NCBI GenBank assembly: GCA_933207985.1 | Contig: OW240921.1 | Coordinates: 106,750,723-106,814,722, forward strand | Length of the DNA stretch: 64,000 nucleotides | Source of the DNA: Pelobates cultripes | Lineage: Eukaryota; Chordata; Amphibia; Anura; Pelobatidae | Reading direction: 5' to 3' | The notes under the pieces: model-generated | Databases searched by the model: none | The model's input: only the letters and a program-made list of their open reading frames with translations | Told to the model about the DNA's origin: nothing | Shown: positions 46,276 through 59,040 of the stretch, piece by piece | Layout of the letters: each line of letters opens with the position of its first letter | How positions within the stretch are numbered: the stretch's first letter is position 1 | Position numbers and translations under genes: made by a program

Positions 46276-46870
46276 TCCTCCACCTGACTATGCTCAGAAA
46301 GAGACTACCACTCTCACACTGTGGCTCACATTGATATATTATAGTTGCCTACTGCTCTTAGTTTTATCAGCTTTATCTATGTTTTCTCTATGTTTACGCA
46401 TTATTGTTGCTTTTGTTTCTCACGGAATAAGCTAGACAGCACCCGTCACCCTCAGCTCGAAAGGTCTAAATGACCGACTAATACCCCCCGCCTATCGGCA
46501 ACACCAAGCATCACAAAATCTCAGCTAACACCATATAGGCGTAAAACTGTTGTGATTTACCAATCAAATAATATAGTGACCAGACATCCCAGGTTTTACC
46601 CTGAGAATCCCAACTTACCCTGTATCTCCTAGTATAACAGTTGACAAGGCAGACTTGGTTGCACCTAATTATAAGCGAAGAACGTATCCCTCACCAGCAG
46701 TGAATTAATAAAAAGTAAAACCTTCATCCCACGGCAGGTGTTTAATTAAATGTTAGAACTACAAATTGTGTTTGATACGTATTACTGCGTGACCTGTCAC
46801 GTACACGCTACTCTTTTAATATTGATGGCATATGCTGTATGTGGTTTGAAACCAAAAATAAAGAATAATA
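46276..46870 (+). mobile_element. 5'-truncated retroposon with 15-bp TSD
   Basis: AAAAAAAGGGGGACC flanks the segment at 46261-46275 and 46871-46885. The 3' end has AATAAA near 46857 followed by an A-run. It is inferred to be the 3' end of a LINE, probably L1/Tx1-like. No coding domain is left. Confidence 0.65.
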
Positions 46871-47185
46871 AAAAAAAGGGGGACCCCCCTAAAAAAAACA
46901 CTCAGTAGTCATTCTATTCACTATTCCTTTCTGAATCTGCAAGCACGGTGAGGAAACAACATTCTGAAACTCGATTCACTATCTAGGACAATATATTTGT
47001 AGTTCCTACCATTGACTGCACCTCCTAATTCAAACTCTTCTAGGCATCCTTTTCCCATATTTAATAACTAGACTAAACAACCTGGATGTGCAACTTCCTA
47101 TACATGTGACATGTAATTCCGCACTTATTAATGCGACCAATCTCGTTATGCATAAGTAGTAGTTCTTATTTCTAACGGATATTGT

Positions 47186-49578
47186 CAGGGCCGTCTTTAA
47201 TATTGATTGGGCCCTGGGCAAGCATTTGCTTGGGCCCCCTGGATCCACTCCCTAGCATGCAATCACGCCTCCACCCCAACGCAGTGGGCGAACTAAAGTA
47301 GAAAGAGCCCTGGTGCAAGAATTTCATTTGGACCCCCAATTGCAAGGTTGGAAAGAAGGTAGAACCCTATCTGTCGTGCAACTCCAACAATGCATTGACA
47401 GCCGTGGCTCTACCAATTTCCCATGCTTGCAGGGTTGTATTTAGCACTGTGTTTGTGTGTTTGAATGTAAGCATGTTTTTGTATGGAGTATGTTTGTGTG
47501 AATGTGTTTGTATGTGGTGTTAGAGTTTGAATGCAAGTGTACATTTAAGTGTAGTGCTGGTTTTTGAATGTAGGGGTTTGTTTATATATAATTCTGTTGT
47601 TTAACACAGAGGTGTGTTTGTATGAAGTGTTGACTTTCAATGCAGGAGTGTGTTTGTATGTAATGTTGAAGTTTGAATGGAAGGGTGTATTTGTATTTAT
47701 TGTTTGTGCTCAGACACCGGTAGACATGCTGACACACAAGCAGATACACACACTGACTACATACATATACGCACACAGATAAACACACAGACACATACAG
47801 ATACACAGACAGATAAACAGACATACTGACACACATAAATACATACAATGATAGACATACTGAAAGACACACTGACACAAACGGTCTCACAGGCACATAT
47901 GATGACAAACATACTGACACACACAGGCACAAACACTGATAGACATACTGACAAACACACACACAAACAGGCACATATACAGACATACTAACACACACAC
48001 AGTATCTCTATCAGCGTATGTGGCTGTGTGTGTGTCAGTATGTCTGTATATGTGCCTGTGTGTGTGTGTGTCAGGATAGCTATCAGTATAAGTGTGTGTT
48101 TGTGTGTGTCAGTATGTCTGTATATGTGCATGTGTGTGTGTGTCAGTATGTCTATCAGTGTATGTTTGTCATTGTATGTGCCTGTGTGTGTCAGTATGTC
48201 TATTAGTGTGCCTGTATCAGTATGTATATCAGTGTATGTGCCTGACACACACACACACATACACTGGAAGACATACTGACACACACAGAGACATACTGAC
48301 ACACAGATACATACACTGATAGATATGCTGACACACACACACACACATACACACTAATAAGCATACTGACACACAAACAGGCACACACACTGACAGACAT
48401 ACTGACACACACAGATACATACACTGTCAGACATACTGACATACACTCACACAGACCTGACACACACACAGATACAGACACTGTCAAACATACTGACATA
48501 CACTATCAGACATACTGACATACACAGACACACTGCCAGACATACTGACACACACACACACACACACACACACACCAGACATACTGACACACACAGAGAC
48601 ATACTGACACACACAGAGACATACACTGTCAGACATACTGACATACACTCACACAGACCTTCTGACACACACACAGATACAGACACTGTCAAACATACTG
48701 ACATACACTATCAGACATACACAGACACACTGTCAGACATACTGACACACACACACACACCAGACATACTGACACACACAGAGACATACTGACACACAGA
48801 TACATACTGACATACACTCACACAGACCTTCTGACACACACACAGATACAGACACTGTCAAACATACTGACATACACACATACACTATCAGACATACTGA
48901 CATACACAGACATACTGACACACACAGACACATACACTGTCAGACATACTGACACACACACACACACACACAGACACACTGTCAGACATACTGACACACA
49001 CACTATCAGACATACTGACACACATACACACAGACATACTGACACACACAGACACATACACTATCAGACATACTGACACACATACACACAGACAATCTGA
49101 CATACATGTAAAATTTACATTTTAAGCCCACCCTCCAGTTTCCTACCTTTTGCTGGAGGGTGGCATCCCTGGGATCCAGTGTGCTGCCTGAGGATGATGT
49201 GAGTGAGGAGCCCCCATCCTCACTGCCTCCTCCTCCCTCCCGTGCAGGTCCTTCTTCTCCCGCGCAGCAGCTCTTTATGGGAGGAAGTGACGCTTGGCAC
49301 TCACTTCCTCCCAGCGGTGCCGAAAAGCAAGAGGCCCGGTCGCGCTGTTAAAGGGCCACAGCGCCCGACCGGGCCCTTGCTGGTACAAGCCCACTGGGTG
49401 GCCCTAAGTGCATGGGCCACCCGGTGGGACTCCTTACAGTGCGGGGGGGCCCTAAAGCGGCCGGGAAACATTTTATTTTTTTAGGGCAGCGGGGCCCACG
49501 GGACAGCTGCCTTGGGCCCCCAGGAGTAATTGGGCCCGGGGCAGCTGCCCCGTTTGCCCCGCGTTAAAGACGGCCCTG
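47186..49578. mobile_element. hAT-like element, complete, TSD GATATTGT
   Basis: The left end CAGGGCCGTCTTTAA is mirrored by the right end TTAAAGACGGCCCTG. GATATTGT is duplicated exactly at 47178-47185 and 49579-49586. The element carries a CA/TG minisatellite, then a GC-rich part with CCACCCTCCAGTTTCCTACC and CTGGAGGGTGGC. No transposase is seen. It is the complete reference copy for the damaged 11594-16378 element. Confidence 0.9.
47715..49110. repeat. CA minisatellite with an inverted middle segment
   Basis: The array reads CAGACATACTGACACACACA in CA orientation at 47715-48000, in TG orientation at about 48003-48243, and in CA orientation again at 48244-49110. The many Cys/Val/Ser-rich frames on both strands are artefacts. 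Confidence 0.9.
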
Positions 49579-49859
49579 GATATTGTAATATGTGTGTGTA
49601 TATATCTCCTTGTTTTTCGTTGCAACGAAAGTTTGGATAACGTATTGGCAAATGCACTAATTAATATGTTGTATTGATGCAATACGTCCATAATCTCTTG
49701 GTCAGAACTGAAAAAATAGGTTCCTATATATTTAGTGGATCCGGGTAGCAAATCATATTTATCAAGCTAAAGAAAACTGATGAAACCATAATGTTTACTT
49801 TAATGCCTTCCCCAGTGCAATGGACCTTTTCTGACACCATGAAGACTCTAAGTATGGTC

Positions 49860-51068
49860 TTTTACTAAATTTATTTTAATGTGAGCCAAAAGTGAGCCAA
49901 AAGGCAAATTTTCCACCTGAAGTATGAGTCACTGCACATTTCAGTTGGAAAATCAATGCCATGCATTCATATTTGATGCATAGCCAGACACCAGCTTCTG
50001 GCAGCATTCCTGAGGTATCTTAGTCCATTGCTAATAAGCAATAGCCTCCAGTTCAGTAATATTCTTGGGTTTGTGTGCTACAACTGCCTTCTTCAAATCT
50101 CACAAGAGATTTTCTATGGAGTTCAAATCAGGTGACTATAATGGTCACTGTAGTATTTTCCAGAACTTCTGCAACCAAGCCTAGGTGGATTTGAGGTATG
50201 CTTGGGATCATTGTCTTGTTGGAAGGTCCAATGACACCCACTCTTTAGATTCCTCACAGGTGGCATCATGTTTTCGATTAGAATTTCCTGATAATTCAGT
50301 GACTCCATCTAGCCTTCCACACGCTGCAGGTTTCCAGTGCCAGAGGATGCAAACCAGCCCCAGAGCACCACTTTGCCACCACCATGCTTAACTGTAGGCA
50401 GAGAGTTCTTTTCCGCATATGCTTCATTTTTCTTCCGCTATACATATCACTGATCCATTGGGCTGAAAAGTTCCTGTTTTGTTTTATCACTCCACAGAAC
50501 AGAATTCCAAAACTTCTGTGGCTTATTTATAAGATTTGGAGCCGACTTTTCTTATGCTTTTGTGTCAGTAATGGTGTACATTTTGGAGTTCTGGCATGGA
50601 AACATTATACGTTTAGTATCCTTACTGAACTTACTGAACTCACTTGGTGCAGGTCTTTTGTAGTCACTTAAGGGTTTTCACAGCCATATTTCTGACATGC
50701 AGTCAAACATGACACTCAAAAACCCCTACCCAGTTCAGGTGTGTTCCAGCTCATTCACACCTGGTGCAACTAATGAAGCCCTTGATTAGCTGCATCAGGT
50801 GTGCTTGAGACAACACCTGTTTTGCATATATGTGCTGCTGTGAGGGATTCTATTTAGGGGGTTGAATAATTTTGAGACTGGAGAAGTCATTATAAGTTGT
50901 GTTTCCAGCTGAATTTGGGGGAAACCAATTGAAGTATTCATTGTGTTGAGCTACTTCAATTGCTTTTGTTTGATTTGTCCATTTTAAACATCTGAAAGTC
51001 TGTAAATGTTTACAATAAACCTGCTTTTCAATGGGGGTTGGATCATTTTGAGTACAAACATAACTAAA
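49860..51068 (-). mobile_element. Tc1-like transposon remnant
   Basis: Contains a decayed Tc1 transposase (minus strand, about 49950-50600) and a terminal region with GGGGGTTGAATAATTTTGAG and GGGGGTTGGATCATTTTGAG, motifs typical of Tc1 ends. The left terminus is not clearly defined. Confidence 0.75.
49950..50600 (-). pseudogene. Tc1 transposase, decayed
   Basis: Minus-strand frames read [24 protein letters not shown] sequence (near 50370), then YQEILIENMMPP and FQQDNDPKHTS (50123-50308), then a SPDLNSIENLL-type segment and a C-terminal KKAVVAHKPKNITELEAI segment near 50080. This is the order of the catalytic DDE domain of Tc1 transposases, including the Asp of the QQDND block and the Glu of the IEN block. 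The pieces are in shifted frames with stops. Confidence 0.75.
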
Positions 51069-51085
51069 ACAGATAATTGGGGAGA

Positions 51086-51421
51086 TTAGTGAAGCCAAAA
51101 ATAGGCGCTATTCTTATGCAACAAGCAGTATAAGGAGCAATTCATTGTAAAAAAAATAAAAGCTCCAGTACAATGGAAGCTATGGTTTGCATAAATGTAG
51201 ATCCTGAGTTTCTGTGTGACATCCATCTCCCATGATGTTTTCCACAAATTATGATCAGTGCACCGTGGTAACTGTTTAAACTCAATTACCATACACAATC
51301 TAGGTTCAAACCAGGATGTGAAATGTTTCCATAATATTTTTTCTTTAGTGATTTGCCATTGTCGCACAAACGTCAAAGTGCAGGAAATTAACTGGTCACA
51401 CCTGCAATTAAGTAATTTCAT
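51086..51421 (-). other. Unidentified 111-codon open stretch after a splice-acceptor-like site
   Basis: On the minus strand TTACTTAATTGCAG precedes an open frame rich in Trp, Cys, Lys and Phe. It contains RQWQITKEKILWKHFTSWF and then DHNLWKTSWEMDVTQKLRI. The composition looks coding until about residue 75 and then becomes repetitive. I do not recognise the family. It could be an exon of the same minus-strand gene as 38818-38949, a piece of an unknown mobile element, or chance. Confidence 0.25.
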
Positions 51422-51854
51422 AGCCTACAAATTCTTGTAAATAGACTGATTTCATATACACATGTACATAGTGTGTGGCCCTGGATATTTTCCATTTGCA
51501 GTGACAATTTTGCTGATTAAAACATGAGGCAGAGGTGATGAAGAGGTGATGGTTCATTGCTGTGGTTTCATTCACAGTAAAACGGAACACTAGAACGGTC
51601 TAGTACAGAATGAGGATTTTTAAAAGGACACCGTCATAAAAAAAAAATATGTTTGTGATATTAAATTTAAGTACAACTAGAATGAGCCTCTTTCTGGTAA
51701 GGTAGGTATCTGTCTCTTTCTTGCTGTTCAAATCTTTTTTAATAGCATTAGAAACTTTAAAAAGTAAGTATTTGTATCTATTTCTTTAAAAAAAACAACA
51801 ATTTTTTTTGTTAATGCATTAACAAAAGAGGGTAATTTTTTTATATACATTCCC

Positions 51855-52523
51855 TTAAAAGAACACTGTAGTGTTAGAAATACACACCATTTAGATTATG
51901 GATATTAAACCTTTGGCACTCCAGATGTAGTGGACTACATCCCCCATAATACTCTTACAACCATAATGCTGGCAAAGCATCATGGAAGGTGTAGTCCAAA
52001 ACATCTGGAGTGCCAAAGGTTGCCTATGCCTGATATAAATTCAGGGCACCCGCTCTCAAATTAAAAAAAAAGAGTAAAAAAGTGTTTTACATACCCTTTT
52101 TCCAGCACCATGGCTCAGTACATCCAGCCTCCTCTTCTGCCTCCCATGACGTCTTCCTGGAGGTGATCTATTCCAATGCTTCTCATAGGCAGCTATTGGA
52201 GAAGAGAAGCACATGTGCCGCACTCATCCAGTAAAATGCTTTCCATGAGAGGCATTGAATCCATTGCTTCTCTATGATCAGCATTTGATGATGTTCAATG
52301 TCGGACATCACATGATCACGTCAAACTTGGTCGTTGCAGCGCAAGCACCCTCTAGTGGAAGTCAGTAATATAGCTACTGGCGGTGTGCTTAGACCTGTAA
52401 TGTACACATTGCCATATCTACTAAATGGCAATGTTTTACGTTCTATAGCTAAAACGATAGGACCACTGCACCCAGACAACTTCATTGAGATGAAGTTGTG
52501 TGGGTCACTATGGTGGTCCTTTA
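51855..52523. mobile_element. T2-like element with a nested MITE
   Basis: The left end TTAAAAGAACACTGTAGTG is matched by the inverted right end TTAAAGGACCACCATAGTG. TTAA lies at both boundaries. The subterminal AACTTCATTGAGATGAAGTT is a hairpin as in related copies. The MITE at 51908-52021 interrupts it. Confidence 0.7.
51908..52021. mobile_element. 114-bp foldback MITE (AACCTTTGGCACTCCAGATG)
   Basis: The termini AACCTTTGGCACTCCAGATG and their inverted copy are perfect over about 21 bases, and the inner part (GTAGTGGACTACA and TGTAGTCC) also pairs. The transposon superfamily is not assigned because no clean target duplication is visible. Confidence 0.8.
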
Positions 52524-52789
52524 AATAACAACAAATAATCCATTAATTTCCTCTCTTGTTTAAAGAAAAGGGATACCATAAAATTCTGGTTTGTTGGGAG
52601 GCAGATTTAACAAAGATATGCTCTAGTTAAGTTGGAGAAATTTACCAGTTTGACTATTTTGATCTTGCAATTCCCTAGTCGACTTTCCATATCTCCCACT
52701 TTTCTGAAAATCACAGATTAGTTTTACACTACGAGCCATTCCTTAAACGTTACTCACCACTGCAGGCCTGGATAGTAATTTCATTACAC

Positions 52790-53575
52790 ATACCTGTGAC
52801 AGACACACCCCTTCACTGATGCATACACTGCGATACACTCACTGACAGATACACGGTCATTGTCACACACACTGATTAACCAACACACACTTTCACTGAA
52901 ACATACACACTCACTGACAGACAGATATGCACACTCACATTCACTGACAGACACACATATCCACCGACAAACACACTAACTGACACACGCATTCACGGAC
53001 AGATACACATACTAACTCACTGACAAGACACATACACACACACTGACAGACACACACTCAGTGTCAGACACACACACTGTAACACACATATACTCACTGA
53101 CAGACACACACTGACAAACACACATGCACATACACATTTACTAACAGACATACACACTCTCACTGGCACACAATCTTTGACAGACACACTCACTAACAGA
53201 AACACACACTCTTACTAACAGACACAGACAAATAAACACACTGACTAACAGACACACACACTCTCACTAACAGACACACACTCTCACTAACAGACACACA
53301 ATAACACCTACTAACAGGCACACTCTCACTGGCAGAGACACACACACTCTCACTAACTGACACACACTGACACTAACAGACACACTCTCACTAAAAGAGA
53401 CACACACACACACTCACTGACAAACACTAACACTCACTAACAAACACACTCTCACTAACAGAAACACACACACTATCACTATCAGACACACAGTAACACT
53501 CACTAACAGACACACACTAACACTCACACACTCACTCTCACTAACAGACACACCAACAAACTCACATATATTTTT
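52790..53575. repeat. CA-rich minisatellite (CACTCACTAACAGACACACA)
   Basis: Units of about 20-30 bp with ACTCACTGACAGACACACAC or CTCACTAACAGACACACAC. No transposon ends were found around it, though the layout (CA array then GC-rich block) mirrors the hAT-like elements. Confidence 0.9.
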
Positions 53576-54060
53576 TAATTATTTGCTTAAATTTTTGTGG
53601 TATTTTGGTAGATTCTTTCCTGGGGTCCAGTGGGGCTGGCAGGGCAATGCAGGTGGTCTGGCAGGCGGTCAGAAATGCAGGCACACAGTTCAGGTGGGCA
53701 GCAAGGGAGCTCTGATCCTCCTGCTCAGCTCCCTTGTGCCTCTTAGTGATGCCGGAGCCGGAGTAATGTCATACTCCGGCTCCGGCATCACTGCGGTGTG
53801 CGCGAGGGAGCTGAACAGAAAGAGCTCAGAAGAGAGTGCTCCCTTGCCGCCCGCAACATCAGCACATGCCAGCCTCTGGAGGGGGGCCTGAGGTGGCCAG
53901 CTGGCCAGCTCCTAGCCCCCCCAGGACAAGAGGCTGACATGGCATCTGCCGGGGTGTTTGGGGGAGGCTTTTTTTTGCCGCCACCTGAAAGTGCCGCTCA
54001 CGGTAAATACACCGCTGCCTGCATGGGGACATTTCCCTAACCAGCGTGCTGTTATCTGAT
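53576..54060. repeat. GC-rich block with a perfect 46-bp hairpin
   Basis: 53746-53791 is a palindrome with the arm GTGATGCCGGAGCCGGAGTA. Other inverted pairs (GGGAGCTCTGATC against GAGCTCCC) surround it. The block resembles 2400-2570, which also has a palindrome and AGGACAAG. It is probably part of an unrecognised non-autonomous transposon. Confidence 0.5.
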
Positions 54061-55351
54061 GGGTCCAGTCGCAGCTGCGAACCCTGCGACCATGGTAGTT
54101 CTGCCACTGTTTGCTTCTTATATTACTATATCATCTACATTTATTACTCTTCTACAATGTTTCTGTAATATTTCTAGTTTCGTTTAGAATAATTTCTCAT
54201 AATGCATGTTTAATAATTCAGACAGGGTGTCACATTTACCGTGAACGGTCTCTTCTATGCATTTTCTTTTGCATTCTTATTTACGCTCAAACTTCGCACT
54301 GCAACGCAACAGCATCCAAATTAACTTGCTACATTGCCCTCAGTATGCATTGCATGTGGTTTGAAAAATAGACATAGCTCTTCAAGTTTCTTTTTAAATG
54401 AGAAGGAGAGTTCTCGACTCATTCAGTAGTACATTTTAAGCCAGGAAATAAACTGGTCAGACTGGGTGGGCTTAAGTGGTTTTCATCTATTGTCAACTTC
54501 TGGGTGACCAAAGGTCAGGAAGTAAATCTATTTACTGATGATGGGTCCATAGGTTTCTCTTACATTTGTCTGAACCACAAACACAGGTAAGGCAGAAAAA
54601 AACAAACTGAATTTCTTTCGAGAGCTACCTTAAAGCACGCACGTTTCTCATTCCGTCCACCACTTCCAATAACCCAGTTACAGGCTATTTATTCTGAATG
54701 TATCCAAGGCTCTGGCAAATGTATATTAAGCAGTGTGCAAACAGATGTCTTACACAGGGTGGGAGCATTTTTTTTTTCTTCTTCATTTGATAAAATGCCT
54801 CGCGGCTATATGGTTAACCCTTCAACCCATTCATGACCTGGCTCATGCAGGAACATTGTCATTATAACCATATGTGACACATCAACAGCTCCGAACAGTC
54901 TTGAGGTGACCTTGTGTCAGTTCTGCCACAAATAGTATCTCTTGAGGCCTAAGGAATTTGTGCACAATTGCCATTAAATTAGAGTTCTTTTAAACTCCCA
55001 TTTTGTGACATCAACCTACTAATTTGTTATTATTAAACCCTTGATGGGCAGATGTAACTATGGACCAGTACAATGTCAGACATAAATATGTGTGACATAC
55101 TGGCAGCATTGTTTATGATATAAAACAGTGCGTAATATGCATGTGTCTGTAGAAGCAGCTAAATCTGTGTTAGTGTTTATAAAAAGAGAAGTGACTGACG
55201 CTTGCTAACAATGTGAGCTGTGATTATTTCTGATGAATATTAGCTAAGAAGTTGTAATCCTCTCACAGTTGCTGGTAGCGGACCTGTGGACAAGTTGTGG
55301 CACATTATGGAGAATATTATGATGTATTAGTAGCATATAGCACGGTAGTCC
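54061..55351. other. Non-genic stretch
   Basis: No exon, RNA gene or clear repeat was recognised. Confidence 0.45.
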
Positions 55352-55431
55352 TTAACCCCTTAAGGACCAAGCTTCTGGAATAAAAGGGAATCATGACATG
55401 TCACACATGTCATGTGTCCTTAAGGGGTTAA
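55352..55431. mobile_element. 72-bp TTAA-flanked MITE (copy 2)
   Basis: The body 55356-55427 has the same ends and the same 72-bp length as copy 1 at 1269-1340, with only scattered differences. TTAA lies at 55352-55355 and 55428-55431. As at copy 1, its right TTAA is the left end of a T2-like element. Confidence 0.85.
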
Positions 55432-55985
55432 AGGAATTCTATAGTTTTGGAGCACAAACAAGTATTCCTAACACTATATTGTTAGTCTACCTATTTAGAT
55501 TCACAGCCTCCTCCCAAGACTAATTAAACCTCTGCAATCTCATCACACCTTCCCAGCTGAGATCATTAATCCTGATGATCTCAGCCAATCCATTGCTTCA
55601 CCATAGGGAAGCACAGAAAGATTACTGTGCATGCAAAAATAATTGCAGTGCTGCACAAATCAGTATGTTCTCATAGGGGTGCACTGAGCCAGTGCGTTTC
55701 TGCGGTGTGCATGGTTAGTGTCTCCATACAGAGTGTGGAGATACCGAACGTCTATCCTGCAGTCTTTGCAGGACTGAACTCAGGAAGTCCCTCTAGGGGC
55801 TGTCCAAGTGTCACCCTCTATAGGTGGCATTGTGGAGCAGTGTAAACAAAGCCTTTTCTCATAAAAGTCCTCTTTTACACTGTTCAGCCTGCAGAGACAA
55901 GCTATATGCCCTAAAACTACCATATTAAGCTGTTGTGGTTATGGTGACTATGGTGTCACCAGAACTGGGTTTCCAAGCAGTTTAA
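55428..55985. mobile_element. T2-like element, diverged
   Basis: It starts TTAAAGGAATTCTATAG and ends with TGACTATGGTGTCACC close to a TTAA at 55982-55985. Internal blocks (CAATCCATTGCTTC, GGAAGCACAG, AGGAAGTCCCTC, GTTTACA-like) follow the order of 8342-8988. Confidence 0.55.
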
Positions 55986-56664
55986 TTGGTCCCACATAGT
56001 TGGAGTAGTAACATTATCTTCATCAGTATGCAGGCAACTGCTGTCAATATTGTGGTTACTGTTAGCATTGCCTTCCACATCACCATGGAAAGCTGTTTGG
56101 CACTGCAGACAGTGCAGTCATTTTGCAGAATCAATTTTGTTATATTAAAATAAAAAATAGGACTTTCTATAAAACCTTGCATAAAAACAATAAATGGCCT
56201 GCAATTAAACAAGAGTCCATTTAAGCCGTTATTTTTTTTATTCTGATATAGGCAATTTTCTGAAAACCCAAGGCAATAATTCCTGAGTAGAAAATTATAC
56301 AAAAATGTACTAAGAAAGCTGAAGAAGCATAATCCTGAGTATGCTAATTTGCATATTCTGCACAGCATTCTGGGATTGTTGTGTATTTAGCATTAAAAGA
56401 AAAGCCTTGTGATTAATTGAATATGTTAAGAACATTATGCATAGTTTACATACCCAGTAGCACAATGTTTAGATCCTGGTGAGATGTCATTTGGTAAATG
56501 CACCGACTGCAGAATCTATTCAAACTTTACTGCAAAATTGGTGTAATTAAGTATTGGTAATGTATATTTATCAGCTTCTGAATATATTAAATCTGAGTTT
56601 TCTCTAAGTGCTTTGAGTCAGTTTGGGGGGAAATCTATAAAAAATTGATTTAGATTTTATCAAT
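55986..56664. other. AT-rich stretch
   Basis: No gene was recognised. It leads into the TA microsatellite that hosts the Ngaro-like element. Confidence 0.45.
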
Positions 56665-56687
56665 TATATATATATATATATATATAT
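56665..56687. repeat. TA microsatellite, left of the Ngaro-like element
   Basis: Alternating TA run that stops where repeat A1 begins. Its continuation lies right of B2. Confidence 0.85.
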
Positions 56688-56792
56688 TAAGGCCTTTTGG
56701 CCTGTAATTGTGGGAGGGGCGTATGACACACCCCTTCCCTACTTAAGGACACCCCTTACCTGGCTCTATACCGTTCAAGGTCAGCGCTGCAT
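56688..56792 (+). repeat. Ngaro repeat A1
   Basis: Begins TAAGGCCTTTTGGCCTGTAA, a near-palindrome, and includes GGGAGGGG paired with CCCCTTCCC. It recurs as A2 at 62531-62633 with two substitutions and two small length differences. Confidence 0.95.
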
Positions 56793-58677
56793 GAGGATCC
56801 ACTTCCGGTTCTCGTACGGCGCCATCTTGGTTTTCAGAAACCCACGATTTTCTTCAAGTGTAGCTGTGTCCTGGAATCCTTTTGAAGGTCTTTTCTGCAC
56901 GTCCAGCTCCTCGTAAACTCCGGTCTTCATCGAAGATAACGTCCCAGGGACTTCAAAATCATAAGTCCGACGCCTGGATTATTCCCACGGTGTTCCGTTT
57001 TCAACGGATCCTCACTTTACGGCTCTCCGGCTTTATGGCAAGGTCGCAAATCAACGTGGTTTTCCCATTCGGTTAATACATTCTTGCCATAATCCTTTCG
57101 GTATGTTTCTAATGTATTCCGTATGGTACTCATGTTTCCTAAACACCATTTTGTGTCATTTCGTTTTACAATTCATTTTACCGTAAGCACTCATTCATGC
57201 TGCCTTCCGTTCGGTTTAATTCAATCGGTATACAATATCTTTCGTCTAGGTCGGTCAAGCTTTTGACGAATGACACTGTTCTTTCTCTTTCATTCTAATT
57301 AAGCTTTCGGCAGTCTTGCTCAGTTATGCATGCATTCGTTTCACATCTTGCATACGGCAAACTCTGGTTCTGTGTTATATTAGACCAATTTCGATTCATC
57401 TACCTTTCTATGTACTGTTATAAATTCGTTTAAATCAGTATAATTTCATATACTTATTCATACCATACTAGGTTTCTATCTTGATTAACTTTTTCTCATG
57501 TATATTGGTTTAGTTTATAATTATTTTAAGTTACTTAATTATAGATATTTTAAGTATATTTCAGTAATGGTTTAGCCTGCGATTATGGCCTATTTCTAAA
57601 AGTTTTATGGAGATCATGCTTTTATTCAACCATGTACATCATGATTACATGGCACTTACAATTTCAGACCATTTCTTTACATACTCAGACGACATACCTT
57701 TCGGGTTGAATCACACGCTTTGGTTCAACCATTCATACGTCACTTTACAACAACTTTTTATGTTTCTGCATATTGTCACTTCACAAAATTTTCAACCTCA
57801 TCCACATCATTTCATTTTATGCCACATGCATATATATATATATTCTATACAGTATCATTCCACCCCTCCCTGCAACTTTTAATACTCAAACCGTAGCATT
57901 TCCCAGATCAGTTAGTGCCATGCATATCATCTGGTCACCCTCTGTAGACACACAATACACGGCCAAGCCCCTGCTACCCGGTTCAGACTCAGCTTTACGC
58001 CTAGTATGGGCCAGTCATGTCACTATCATACTCATAGTCCTTTCACCTCCCGCACATACTGGTAGAAGTCCAAACCCCAACCTTTACAGACTACAAAGGT
58101 CTCACAGGATCCATTCTCACTCTATCACATTTTGTTTCTACCCATTTAGGTTTATCCAGGTTTTGTTATACCTGTCGAAATCTCAAAACTTTATACATAC
58201 TACCAGGTACGTAAGCCTGCTCACGTTGTAGTTCACATACGTTTCATTTTCCATAGGCTATAGAGTACTGGCAAGTTAGGGGTATAGGACCAAATAGGTA
58301 TCTCCCTTCTTGGCATTCTACCTATCGTTTAGTGGTCCACAAGGCCAACACCCCGCCTCAACGTTTCGGAGGCAAACGCCCATCGGGCCACACGTGAGTT
58401 AGCCGCCACGCAATATTATAGAGAGGGCCTCACCTGTCACTCCCTCAACCTGTTTTTCTTTTACTATCACTGAGAGGCTTACGATTCCTGCCACTATGAC
58501 GGGTGGCCTCAATATCCCCTCGCGCCAACGCATAGACAGAGCCTCTCATAGCCACTTGGCAACTAGCAGGGCCTCACCTGTCACCAAACAAGATAAATTT
58601 TTCGCCTTTCCGGCCTAGTTAGCCTGCCAGTACCACCCCTGGGGTCCATACACTAATCAAATATTTTGTCATTTAGT
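56793..58677 (+). other. Ngaro 5' leader
   Basis: About 1.9 kb between A1 and the gag start. The frames 57607-57882 and 57773-58231 overlap and have no recognised motif. A promoter is presumably near A1, but none can be pointed to. Confidence 0.5.
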
Positions 58678-59040
58678 ATGTCTCAAGAAGGGGTAGAGGA
58701 TTTCTCCCTACCAGGCACTCCAGCTAGAGCAAACTCCTCATCACAGGGAGGAGAGGTGGCTAGTCCAGCATCTTTCAGGTCATGGAAAATCCCTTGCATA
58801 ACCAACGAACTCAGGAGACGGCAAATCCCGTTCCCCGCAACAGCAAGGAAAGCGTAACTGTACAAGTTACTGCACACCTCTACCGATGACATTGACGCTG
58901 GGTGGGGACTAGCCAGTCCAACCCGGGAGATATACACAGCATGCTCTCATCCCTCATGGCATCCATGAGCAAGGTCAATTCCAGGCTGGAGAAACTCGAA
59001 TCGGTCATCACAGCCCTTACCATGGCTAGGCCGGCGGGCT
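58678..59040 (+). pseudogene. Ngaro gag, N-terminal part
   Basis: Starts at ATG 58678 (MSQEGVEDFSLPG). After about 38 residues a segment reading ITNELRRRQIPFPATARKA and continuing LYKLL resembles the helix-extended-helix of a SAP motif; this is my comparison from memory. A TAA at 58855-58857 sits where the pattern expects Glu, one base from GAA. A frame change near 58895 leads to the 58902-59096 frame, with a short coiled-coil-like segment (MSKVNSRLEKLESVITAL), and another change near 59040-59090 leads into the next frame. Gag here would be the particle or RNA-binding protein. Confidence 0.65.

Noticed and set aside
47582..49103. Multiple overlapping Cys/Val/Ser frames on both strands
   Set aside because: Artefacts of the CA/TG array, which opens frames on both strands because part of it is inverted.
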